In this document: positions 10,458 to 20,122 of the stretch, piece after piece
Layout: every line of letters begins with the position of its first letter
Position numbering within the stretch: position 1 is the first letter of the stretch
Assembly: GCA_008330645.1 (NCBI GenBank)
Contig: VLTN01000027.1
Span: 372,001 to 436,000, forward strand
Direction: 5' to 3'
Length of the DNA: 64,000 bases
From: Cafeteria roenbergensis
Taxonomy: Eukaryota; Sar; Bigyra; Bicosoecida; Cafeteriaceae
Position numbers and translations under genes: made by a program
The notes under the pieces: model-generated
The model's database searches: none
What the model saw: only the letters and a program-made list of their open reading frames with translations
What the model was told of the DNA's origin: nothing

Positions 10458-13400
10458 CTAGACGACCGCGGGAGGGTGCTGCCGAGCCTGGTCCGCGGCC
10501 GCCGTCGCCCAGCTCAGGGCGCTTGGCTCGGCCACCACCGGGGGCGGGCGTGCCTCCGCCACGGCGGCTACGGCAGACATGGCCGCCGCCGAGGCGTCCC
10601 TGGCGCCAGCCATGCGAACCCGCTTTGCGGCGTTGCCGCCAAGGCCAACCTCCCCGCCGTGAGCAAAAGCGGCTGCGGCAGCTGCTGCACGCGCGCTGGA
10701 GGCCGAGTCGCCGAGGGGGATGCTGGATGCCGGAGGCAAGAAGCGGTGCTGCTGGTGAGGCTGGTGGTGCAGTTGGTGGCGCTGCTGGTGTTGATGGTGG
10801 TGGTGGCCGTGGTGGTGGTGGTGGTGGTGGTTCAGGCCACTCTCGTCCTCTTCCTCGTCCTCGTCAGCGCGGGCCCTCGACGCGCGGCGGGAGCGGTGCA
10901 CGGTGCCTCGCCTGCCACGGCCCAGGGGCATGTGATGACCGCCATCCAGTGCCGGCGACTCGGCGGTAGACACGTCCAGCCCGGGTGGGAAGCGGCCGCG
11001 ACGGAAGGCCGTGGGGTGGGCGGGCGAGGCCGCGTCGTCGTCGCTGTCGTCGCCACGCGCCTGGTCACCCCTGGACGAGTCCCCCTGCGCGAAATTGAGG
11101 CTGGGGCTGCCCCCCGCGGACTGCGCAGCAGCGTGCTGGCGAGCTAGGCCGTAGAGAAGCCCGCCCGGACTCATCTGGACATTGGTGACGCCCAGGCCGG
11201 AGCCGGGCAGCGCGAGCGGGGCCAGCGGCACTGACTTGGAGTGCTTGCCCTGCGTGGCCAGCGACTGCGCCCGGCGGCGCTGGACGGCTGCGGAGGAGGC
11301 GTCGTTCGCAAACGGAAAGGCCTCGTCGTGGCTGAAGTCGGCGAGGGGCGGGGCCTGGCGGAACGCGATGGTGGCCTCGGACTTTCCGCGCGGCCGCTGG
11401 CCTGAACCTCCCCCTCCAGACGCACGGCTGAACACCGGGGCGCCCGCAGGCACTGGCTGGAGCATCGCGACGCGGTCGCCGGTGGCAGACGACGAGGCGC
11501 GCGCGAACACTGCGGGTGGCGCTGCGCCAGCAGACGTCGCCGCACCCGAGAACTGTTGGAGCGTGACGGTGCTGGCCGTGCCGTGATGCGGCCGCCCGTG
11601 GTGGTGGTGGTGGTGGTGGTGGTGGTGGGGGCCGTCAAACGTGGCCCCACCGTGGCCGGCGTCGTCGTTGTCAGAGTCGGGGTCGATGAGCTCCGCCTCC
11701 GGGGAAGGCTGCAGGCGGGGGGTCATGTCCAACGAAGAGTGCTTTCCGCGGCTGGCAGCGCCGCGCCCGCTCTGCCCGCCGGGCGCCCCGCCGCCGGCAG
11801 ACGCTGCGCCGCCAGCGCTCCCGCCGCGGCCCGCGCCACCCGCACCCCCCGACTGTCCAGACGCCCTGTGGGCGCGCCGCTTCGAGGAGGACCCGCCTCC
11901 GCCTGCCTTGGACGACTTGCGGCGCTGTCCCGACGTTGCCTGGCCTCCTGAGCGGCCGGACACGCTGCTGACCATGGGCGAGGCACCGCCAATGGACGCC
12001 GAAGGCGAGGCCACCGACGCCGAGGACCGGCCGTTGCCACCCGCCGCCGGGGCCTTCACCATCGCAATGGTGGGCCGAGTGCCGGGCGCCATGGCCGCCG
12101 AGGCGGCTGGCCCGTCGCCGGCGAAGTAAGCGCCCGCAGCGTCGCCCGTCGGCACCCCGTTCCCTCCCATGCCATGGTGCATGTCCACCGCCGCCTGGGA
12201 GAGGGGGCTCGACCCGCTCCTCGACATTGCGGCAACGACGCCCGGGGCTGCGACAGCCGCGGACCCCACCGAGCCCGAGGCCACGACCTGGTGGGAGGAG
12301 TTGGTGGAGGTGGAGGACGTGTCGTTTGGCGAAGCCGCTCGCGATGCGCCGTGCATGGGAAGCGCGGAGCCCGAGGCGGCCTGCAGGTAGGCGGCGGCGG
12401 CGGCCGAGTGCCGCTCGTCTGCTGCTGCGCCGCCCTCCCCGTCCGTGGCCCAGCGCTTGCGCTTCGGTGTGCGGTTGCTCGTTCTCACGGCCGAGGAGCC
12501 TCCAGACCCACCGCTGGAGCCGGCGCGGGGGCGACCGGCCGTGGCCCTCGGCCGGCCAGCCGAGTCTGCCTCGCTCGGCCCGCCTCCGCCGGCCTGGACT
12601 GCGGGCCCAAGCGTGGCCAGCCGAGGCTTTTGCTCCCCGGCGTCCAGCGCAGACCGCTCCTCTGTGACCAGCCGCGCAGCGTCCTGCGGGAAGGCGCGCA
12701 CAACAGCAGCAGAGGCGGGACAAGTGCGACAATGAGGACCGAGACTGCAAGCAAGTGCCATGCAGACCGAGGGAGCAAACGCGTGGCGCAAAGCCACGAC
12801 AACGGGGGACAGAAGAGGCCCCGCGGCCGGTGCTGGAGCGCGCGGCCTGGCCGCGCGGGCGGTACTGCCGCTTCGGGGCGGCCCAACGCGACGGCGGTTC
12901 GAGCCTGCCGCCTGCCACCGCAGCAATGCCGCATTGGCCAGCAGCAACACTGTCCCACGAGTGCGTGCACTGCCGGCAGTAGCAATCGCAAGCGGCCAGC
13001 CCGTCCCGCCGGGAAGGCGAAAGGCGAACGGCGGAGGGAGTGGGACCGAGGCGCTCCCGCGCCAGTGCACTCGCGCGTGCACATGCCATGCCATGCCATG
13101 CCTTGCCTCGCCCGCGTCAGCCCCCCCCCCCTGCCTCAGCGCGGGCGCTGGTCCCGGCACCGTGCCCAGCACCACCGCGCGCTGGCGGCCCGCCTCCTTG
13201 AGGACACGGGAGCGGAGCTTCTCGAGGGGGCGGCGGCTCGGCCCGCCCCGCCTCTGCGGCACGGCAACTTGCTTGGCGGTCCGGTCGACGAAACGACGCC
13301 TCGCGGCGCCTCGCCCCGTGGCCCCCCATGCCGGCCCTGTCGGGCATTCCTCCCGGCAGGTGAGTGCAGTGGCGTGAGCTGGGGCCGCCACGGGGGCGAG

Positions 13401-13899
13401 CGCGGAGCTAAGCTCCCTGGCCGCGCGGCGGCGGGGCCGGGCAAGCGTTCCGAGAGTCATCGGGGCGGCGTTCTCTCGCAGGCGCTCACCGCAACATCGA
13501 CGGGGGCTTGGCCCCCGGGACGGTTGTCCATTGTTGGAATTTCTTGTCCAGTCTGCAAAGAGGGGCAGCAAGGGCGCGCAGCAAGCCGGGTGGGGCGGCC
13601 AGGCGGGGGCTTCGTGACTCGCGGCGTGCCCTGTGACTGCGCGAGCAGCGAGGCGGACACTCGGCGGTGCTTGCCGCGCTGCGCGACCAGGGGGCGCGTC
13701 TGCGGCCGGAGCTGACCTTCTCAAGCTTCATGAAGAACTTCTGGGCGTGCGTGCGGATTTGCACAACGCTGCGGGTCGGCACGAGTTGCGAGATGCTGCG
13801 CCAGCAGCGTCCGAACCGCCTCAGGCCCTCCACGAACATGTCGTGCTCCAGCACCGTCCACCTCCCGCTCGTGCCCTTGCCCGACTCGGGAGCGGCCAT
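10458..13899 (-). CDS. CCA1/LHY/REVEILLE-like single-Myb transcription factor with poly-His runs
   Basis: Proposed exons are 13717-13899, 13490-13552 and 10458-12683, all joined in phase 0, giving 823 residues. Exon 1 codes one Myb/SANT repeat (GRWTVLEHDMFVEGLRRFG...) ending in THAQKFFMKLEK, the third-helix signature of the SHAQKYF/CCA1-LHY-REVEILLE class of single-Myb DNA-binding proteins, which includes plant clock factors. The rest is low complexity: Ser/Gly/Ala-rich, a basic KRKRW stretch, a run of ten histidines coded near 11600, and a longer His/Gln run near 10760-10830. Exon 1 uses a weak donor (GTCAGC); exons 2 and 3 have strong pyrimidine tracts before CAG. The intermediate splicing is a model; the Myb domain and the long last exon are solid. 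Confidence 0.75.
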
Positions 13900-14080
13900 G
13901 GCAGCGGAGACGCAACGGCGGCAGACACAGTCCCGAGTGGGCCGCGCAGCAACGACAACTGACGACGGCGGCCCTCCTCTGGCTGGTTGCCTTTGGCCAA
14001 CACTCGGCTTGGTCGATCGCGCGCGCGCGTTTGCTGTGTTGAAGCAGGGCGAGCGGTTCGGGGTGCGCGGCGCACAGCGG

Positions 14081-16594
14081 TCACTCATCCTTGGCAAGCG
14101 GGCGCACGCGGTACTCCGTGAGCCGGGCGTGGTCCACGGGGCCCGGGGCGCCGCTCAGCAGGTCCTGGCCGCCCGTGGTCTTGGGGAAGGCCAGCACGTC
14201 TCGCAAGCTGGGGGACTCGGTGAGCATGGCCACGAAGCGGTCGAGGCCGAGCGCAATCCCGGCGTGCGGGGGGGCTCCCCACCGCAGGGCATCCAGCAAG
14301 TGCCCAAAGGAAGCGATTCGCTCCTCGGGAAGCTGCAGCGCGGCGAAGACGGCCTCCTGGTCCTGGTGGCGATGCATTCGCACTGAGCCGCCTCCAAGCT
14401 CCGCCCCGTCGCACACCACGTCGTAGGACTGCGCCTCCACGCACGCCAGGCGGTCGCGGGCCGCGGCGTCCGTCCTCGGGTCCCAGCCCTCGCGCCGTGC
14501 GGTCTCCAGCACTTCCAGGTGCGCCGGCACCGGCGCGGTGAAGGGGTGGTGCGCCGGTGTCAGCACGGCGCCCCCGCCCCCCGGCTGGTACTCGCCCTCC
14601 TCGGCGCTCTCGAACAGCGGGAACGCCGTCACCCAGAACACGTCCAGCTCCCGCGGTGGCAAGGGGGCAGCGGCCGCGACGCCGTCGTCCTCGGCGGCCG
14701 CCGCCACCGCCCTCCGCGTCGGCTGCTTGCCTCCTCCCCTGCGGCCGGCGGCCGCACCCCCGCCGCCGCGGGCGGCACTGGTCCCAGCTCCTGCGCCTGG
14801 GGCCGGCGCCTCGGCCTCCTTCAGGGCTGCTGCGCCCTCAAGGCGCACCGCACCGAGCGTGCGGCAAGGCGTGTCGCCCAAGCCCGCCGCGATGACGACA
14901 AGGTCGCCCTCCTCTGCCCCAACCGCCGCACTCACCTCGGCCTGCGCCGACGGGGACACCGCTTTGGCCAGGGGCGACGCCGACCACTCCCCGCCCGCCC
15001 CAACCTTGACCAGCTGCAGCCCCAGCCCCTCGGCCGCGCACCGCCGCCCAGCTGCCCCCGCCGCGTGCTGCAGCCGCTCTGCCGCCTCCCCCAGCTGCCG
15101 CCTGCTCAGCAGGGCCCCCAGCCGCGGCAGGCGCACGGCGCGGATGCTCACGCGGGAAGGCCGCAGGGCCTCGAGGGAGCCGGGGGGGGCGGCGAGCGCA
15201 GACCCGTCTGCCTCGCGCTCTGCCTGGGCGGCGCAGGTCCGAGCAGCGTGGAGAAGGGCCGCCCCCGCCGCACCGCCCTGCCCCTCCTCCACCGCGCTGG
15301 CGGCCAGGATCGCCGACACGTCGCGCAGCGGGAGCTCGCCGCCCGCTGTGACGCTGCTGGCGCCGGCCTCGCCGGCGACTCGGTCCTTCAGCTCGGGCTC
15401 TGGCCGCGCCACCCCCAGGCGCCGCAGGGGGCGGTCGGAGCCAAACGAGTGCATGCAGTCCGCGTACGTGAAGACGGGAAGCGGGGAGCCGGCCCCGCCG
15501 CGCCTCGCCACGGAGCGGAGGGGCGGCGGCAGCCGAGCGAGGGCCGCTGCCGTGTCGTTGAACGCCGCCAGCGCGGCGTCGAGCACGCCCTCCGCGACGC
15601 GGCGAATGTCAGCGCCGCCGGCGAAGCCCATCTCCATGTCCAGCTGCGTGAACTCGGGCTGCCTGTCGGCTCGGCCGCCCTCGTCCCGGAAGCAGCGCGC
15701 GACCTGGAAGTAGCGAGTGACGCCCCCGGCCATTAGCATCTGCTTGTGCTGCTGCGGGGACTGCACCAGGGCGTAGAAGCGCCCCGACTCCCGCGTGGGA
15801 ACGATGAACTCCCTGGCTCCCTCCGGCGTTGACAGGAACAGGGCCGGCGTCTCGACCTCGAGGAAGCCGTGGCGCTCCGCCAGCTGGCGTCGCATGGCGT
15901 GGATGGTGGCGGCACGCACGCGGAGGTTGCGCTGCATCCGGGGGCGCCGCAAGTCCAGGGACCGGTGTCGCATGCGCACGTCCTCGCCCGGGCCGGTGGC
16001 TCCGGTCGCGCCCTCGTCCTCAGCGACCGCGGTGGCGACGGGCAGCGGGGCCGGCCCGGACGACGGCGGCGGGGCGTTCAGGACCGAAACCGCGCTCACT
16101 AGCACCTCGACGGCCCCGGAGGCTGCCGCGGACTTGGCCTGCCCCTCGGGCCGCGCCCTCACGACGCCCTCGACGCGCACGCAAGACTCCAGCGGAAGCT
16201 CCGCCACAGCGCTGGCTGCCTCCCGCGCAGACGGCCCGCCCGATGCGTCCACGACCAGCTGCACAGTCCCAAACTCGTCGCGAAGCACCACAAAGGCGGG
16301 CCGGGCCGCGTCCGAGTCCGCCTTGGCCGACCACACCCGCTTGGCCTGCACCCACCCCGCAAGCACGACGCTGCGGCCCACATCCGAAGCAGTCAGGTCG
16401 CACCCGCTGGTGCGGATTTCAGCGCTCAGCTGCAGCGCAGCAGATGGCGCCGCTGCCACGGGAAAGGCCCTCGCGGCCTCGGTCGGGGCGGCGGAGGCGC
16501 TGCTGGCAGCGCGGCTGGCCGCCGGCGCCGCCACCCTTGGCGACGGGCGCACCATCCGGGCCGGCCCGCGGGCCGCCCGGGCCAGAGCGCGCAT
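14081..16594 (-). CDS. DARS2: Aspartyl-tRNA synthetase, bacterial/organellar type
   Basis: Single exon, 837 residues from the ATG at 16594. It charges tRNA-Asp, and here the bacterial architecture and Arg/Ala-rich N-terminus (MRALARAARGPARMV) indicate an organelle. An OB-fold anticodon domain comes first (VVLAGWVQAKRVW ... FGTVQLVVDASGG). Class II catalytic motifs follow: FLEVETPALFLSTPEGAREF, then YFQVARCFRDEGGRADRQPEF (motif 2) with TQLDMEM, and near the end GLDRFVAMLTESPSLRDVLAF (motif 3). The region between is the bacterial-type GAD insertion, lengthened by a Gly/Ala/Arg-rich insert just before DVFWVTAFPLFE. An upstream in-frame ATG at 16738 exists, but it would put the promoter palindrome at 16710 inside the coding region, so the shorter start is preferred. 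Confidence 0.93.
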   Translation of the reverse strand: MRALARAARGPARMVRPSPRVAAPAASRAASSASAAPTEAARAFPVAAAPSAALQLSAEIRTSGCDLTASDVGRSVVLAGWVQAKRVWSAKADSDAARPAFVVLRDEFGTVQLVVDASGGPSAREAASAVAELPLESCVRVEGVVRARPEGQAKSAAASGAVEVLVSAVSVLNAPPPSSGPAPLPVATAVAEDEGATGATGPGEDVRMRHRSLDLRRPRMQRNLRVRAATIHAMRRQLAERHGFLEVETPALFLSTPEGAREFIVPTRESGRFYALVQSPQQHKQMLMAGGVTRYFQVARCFRDEGGRADRQPEFTQLDMEMGFAGGADIRRVAEGVLDAALAAFNDTAAALARLPPPLRSVARRGGAGSPLPVFTYADCMHSFGSDRPLRRLGVARPEPELKDRVAGEAGASSVTAGGELPLRDVSAILAASAVEEGQGGAAGAALLHAARTCAAQAEREADGSALAAPPGSLEALRPSRVSIRAVRLPRLGALLSRRQLGEAAERLQHAAGAAGRRCAAEGLGLQLVKVGAGGEWSASPLAKAVSPSAQAEVSAAVGAEEGDLVVIAAGLGDTPCRTLGAVRLEGAAALKEAEAPAPGAGAGTSAARGGGGAAAGRRGGGKQPTRRAVAAAAEDDGVAAAAPLPPRELDVFWVTAFPLFESAEEGEYQPGGGGAVLTPAHHPFTAPVPAHLEVLETARREGWDPRTDAAARDRLACVEAQSYDVVCDGAELGGGSVRMHRHQDQEAVFAALQLPEERIASFGHLLDALRWGAPPHAGIALGLDRFVAMLTESPSLRDVLAFPKTTGGQDLLSGAPGPVDHARLTEYRVRPLAKDE

Positions 16595-16705
16595 GCCGGG
16601 CGTCGGCTGCCTGGCGAGGCTCGGTCCCAGTCGCGCGCGGGGGCCGCGAGCTGTGCCCAGGCGAGCCGCGCGACGAGGCCCGCCGCGCTCGGTATTCGGG
16701 GCCAC

Positions 16706-16720
16706 GGCAAATATTGGCAG
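16706..16720. promoter_or_regulatory. AAATATTG palindrome in bidirectional promoter 2
   Basis: The site reads GGCAAATATTGGCAG. It lies 116 bases upstream of the AspRS ATG (minus) and 138 upstream of the zinc-finger/BTB ATG (plus). Confidence 0.55.
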
Positions 16721-16852
16721 AGTCGCCGGCTCGGTCATTGGCCAGGAAAATTTGTGCTCGGAGCTCGGCCCGAAGTCCTGGCAGCGCCCAGTCCGGCCGA
16801 TGCCAGACCTGCGCACCGCGGGAGCCGGACCCCGACAGACCGCCCGACCAGG

Positions 16853-19520
16853 ATGAGCGGCGCCAAGCGATGGGCGTGCTCGAAGTGCACGTTCATGAAC
16901 AGCTGGGGCAAGACGACCTGCGAGATGTGCAACGAGGGCGAGCGCCCGTCCGCCCCGGAGGTCGTGGAGGAAGGCGTGAACTGGGGTGAGGCGCTGCTTC
17001 CTGCGCTGCGCCCTGCGACCTTGCGACTGCCGCGCGTGCCGAGCGGGCGCCCGCGGGGAAAGTTCGGCGGCAGACCGCCTTTCGGCTGGCCCGCGAGGCA
17101 GCCGAGCCCGAGCTGGATCCGCAGCCAGCCCTGCTTTGACGCGCCCCGATTCGCGGCCTCGGCGCACTCCCGCCAGGCGAAGCAGCCTGCCGCGGGAAGG
17201 ACCCGACTTGAGCGCGCGGTGCGCCCCTCAGCCGCCCTCAGGCCGGCCCCGAGGCGCAGCCAATCCCTCTGGCATTGAGGTTCGCTCCATCGCCACGCCC
17301 GCGATTTCCGCTAACTCGCCGAGCTCCCCGGCCGCCGCGCCCTGGACTGCCCCCCCCGCCACGCCCCCGCGCCCCCGCGCCCTCCGTGTTCGCTGGTGCA
17401 CCGGCCTCGCAGCCTGCTCGGAGTGCACGTTCGAGAACAAGTGGTCTTCGCTCGTGTGCTCAATGTGTGGAACCGGCACCATTGCCAAGGGCAAGCGCAT
17501 TGCTCCGGAGGGCGGAAAGCGCCCAGCCAAGGCAGGCGGGGCTGCCGGAGCCTCCCGCCGCAAGGGCGGGAAAGGCAAGTCTGGGGACGACTCGGACGGC
17601 CCGGTCGTCGTGCAGGCCCCCTCGGCCAGCCGCGCTCTCTGGGAAAAGGGGCTGCCGCTGTCGGACCTGGTCATCGAGGCGGTGTCGCCCGAGGGCAAGG
17701 TGACCGAGATCCGCGCGCACCGCTGCTTCCTCGCCGCGGTTAGCAACTACTTCAAGGCGGCCCTCTTTGGCGAGGGCGCACCCGAAAAGCCCGCGACTGG
17801 GCCCGCTCGGCTTCGCATCGAGGATGTCGACGTCGACGCCCTTCGGGAGTGCATCCGCTGGTGCTACGTGGAGACGTGGTCGGAGGAGTCGTCCATGGTT
17901 GTCCGGTGCAAGATGGCTGCGAAGCGCTTCGATGTGCCAGGGCTGGAGTTCGCCAGCTGCCAGGCGGCTCGCTCCAAGCTCACGCCAGCGGGCATGCTGA
18001 CGGCGCTTGCGGCGGCCACGAACGCCGGGGACAGGGAGCTCATGGCCGCCGCGGTGGACGGCGCTGCCTCTGACCCCGAGGGCACCATCGCCAACCCAGG
18101 ATTCCTCGAGCTTCCTGCCCAGGCCGTGGAGGCCCTCGTGCGCTGTGACCGCATGGCCGCAGATGAGCTCGACATCGTCAAGGCTGTCCTTGCGTGGGCG
18201 GACAGGCGCGCGTCCCAGCGAGGAGCCGCCCAGCGCCGTGGAGCGGCCAGCGCGGCTGCCTCGGGCGCTGGCGGCGGCGGCGGCGGCTACGTCGGCCCGC
18301 TGAGCACGGCCGAGGAGCTCCTGAAGGAGCTTTGCCCCACCGGCGCCGCCGTGCAGGCAGCCGCTGCTGCCGCGTCGGCTGCCGCCGCTGGAGATGGCGC
18401 CGCCGCGGCCTCCGCAGCTGGAGCGGACGCTGCCGCCGCGGCCTCCGCGGCCGGTGCCGAGGATGGCGAGTCCGCGTTCAGCTACACCGCGTCCATCGCG
18501 GGGACTTCAACGGCTGGCGCGGGGTCCGGACCTGGTGCCCTGCCGGCCCGCCCCGTGGACATCTTGCACGCGCTGCGGCTGCCGCTGCTCAAGCTGGAGG
18601 AGCTGATCAAGTTCGTCAAGCCCTCGGGAGTGCTCAACGCGCGCGACTTTGCGGCCCTGGTCTCGCACTCGTACAAGAAGCCGTCGGAGCGCCGCCTGGT
18701 CAAGAGCGTCGCGGGCTTCAGCAACGAGCGCCGGGAGGGCACCAGCAAGACCGTGATCATCCACATGTGGGGCGGCGGCGGCGCCTGCGGGCAGGACAGC
18801 GGCCCGCAGTTCGGCGGAGCGGGCGGCTACCTGGCAGTCCGCTACGAGCTGGTGCCTGGGGACGAGCTGACCATCCACGTCGGCGACGGCGGGTACGCCG
18901 ACGCTTCTGGCTCCAACGACGCCCTGTCCACCAAGGCATGGCCGAACGGCGGCTGCGGTGGCTACAACTGGGTGTCCGGTGGCGGAGGTGGCGCCACGTA
19001 CGTGACCAGCTCGATGCACGAGGGCGAGGTGATTGCAGGCGCAGGCGGCGGCGGCGGCGGACCGGCAAACGGCACGTGGTCGTCTGCTGGTGGAGGCGGC
19101 GGGGGCACGAAGGACGGGCGTGTGGGCGAGGGAGGCCACGGAGGCAACCAGTCTCGCCGCTCCCCCACGATGGGAACAGATGGCGGCGGCAACGGCGGCA
19201 AGCCCGATGGCTCTGGCTCCGCAGCACGGGGGGCCTCGCCGCACGGCGCCGGAGGCGGGCCTGGCGGCTCGTCGCGGTCGGACGGCGGCGACGGCGGCGC
19301 CTCATCGAGCAAGTGGGCGGAGGAGGTCTGCACGCTCACCCCGACCGACCAGGAGGCGGTGGAGAGCCCCACCCTCAAGGTGTCTGCTGGCGGCGGGGGC
19401 GGGCCCCGCTCCCCCAAGGCAAGGGGAAAGCCCGGCCTGTGCATCATCGAGATCGAGGCCACGGGAGAGCGCATCGAGTTCAAGTTCAAGGGCGAGCCAG
19501 AGGTGTACATTGCCGAGTGA
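16853..19520 (+). CDS. RanBP2 zinc fingers + BTB-BACK + glycine-rich domain protein (two exons)
   Basis: Exons 16853-16985 and 17413-19520 (phase 1, GTGAGG donor, CAG acceptor), 746 residues. Exon 1 codes a RanBP2-type zinc finger (WACSKCTFMNSWGKTTCEMC); exon 2 opens with a second one (CSECTFENKWSSLVCSMC), in which the usual leading tryptophan is missing at the splice junction. After a basic linker comes a BTB fold (LSDLVIEAVSPEGKVTEIRAHRC...) and a BACK-like helical region interrupted by an Ala-rich insert. The C-terminal third is Gly-rich with regular aromatic/beta strands (TVIIHMWGGGGACG, YLAVRYELVPGDELTIHVGDGG), resembling the glycine-rich fold found in some extracellular receptors. BTB proteins often recruit substrates to cullin-3 ligases, and RanBP2 fingers bind ubiquitin or RNA, so a ubiquitin-related adaptor is plausible. 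The combination is unusual. Confidence 0.85.
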
Positions 19521-20122
19521 GCCGACGAGCTCGCAGCCGGTCTGCTGCTCGTTGCTCGAGTGTGCGTGCGCGCGCAAGTTCGGCTTCGCAGGCTTGCCAG
19601 CAAAGACACAGTGCGTGACAAGCTCGACGGCGTATGATGCATGGTTCACTCGTCGCCGAGGCTGAGGAGAGCGACCTTGATGGCGGCGCATCAGGCACAC
19701 ACTCTGCGAACTAGCGAGCCAGTTCGCACCGAGAAACAGACACACCTTGCGCTGTTTCCCTCCTCCCCACCCCCCCGCCCGACTGGCAGCCCGCGCGGCA
19801 AGCCGCCCGCCGTCTCGCACTCATGGAATGCGCGCAGCCATGGCACTGCCGGTGTGCGCTGCGCTGTTTCGTGGCAGAGAGTCCAAGGTTTCGGTGAAAC
19901 GGCGGTGACATGCAAGCCAGCTCGGCACGCACTCACACCTGCGGTTCGCCAACCCGGGCGCGACCCGAGCACAAGCCTCGTGTTGCCCTCGGCGGCTCAC
20001 CGAGCCCCTCGCCACTGCCCCTCGCCACCCCTGGGCCGAGGGAAGAGGTGCGCTTCCGTGGGCAGGCCGCGCCTTCGGCGTTGTGCAGTGGTCCTCGCCG
20101 ACAGCTCGGAAGCTGTCGTGCC
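19521..20122. other. Gene-free stretch before the RGS-FSP1 gene
   Basis: 602 bases between two plus-strand genes. It holds the 3' end of the BTB gene and the promoter of the next. No coding frame, RNA gene or AATATT motif is seen. Confidence 0.4.

Noticed and set aside
12890-12910. B-box-like GGTTCGAGCC suggesting a tRNA gene
   Set aside because: No A-box, acceptor stem or anticodon arm could be drawn around it. The same holds for GGTTCGA at 35014 and 26303.
12174-13715. 513-codon plus-strand frame across the Myb gene
   Set aside because: It crosses Myb exons and introns antisense and shows no domain. The minus-strand Myb exon is unambiguous.
16595-16738. Longer AspRS start at 16738
   Set aside because: It would put the AAATATTG palindrome at 16710 inside coding sequence, unlike the other three promoters, and the shorter start already gives an organelle presequence.
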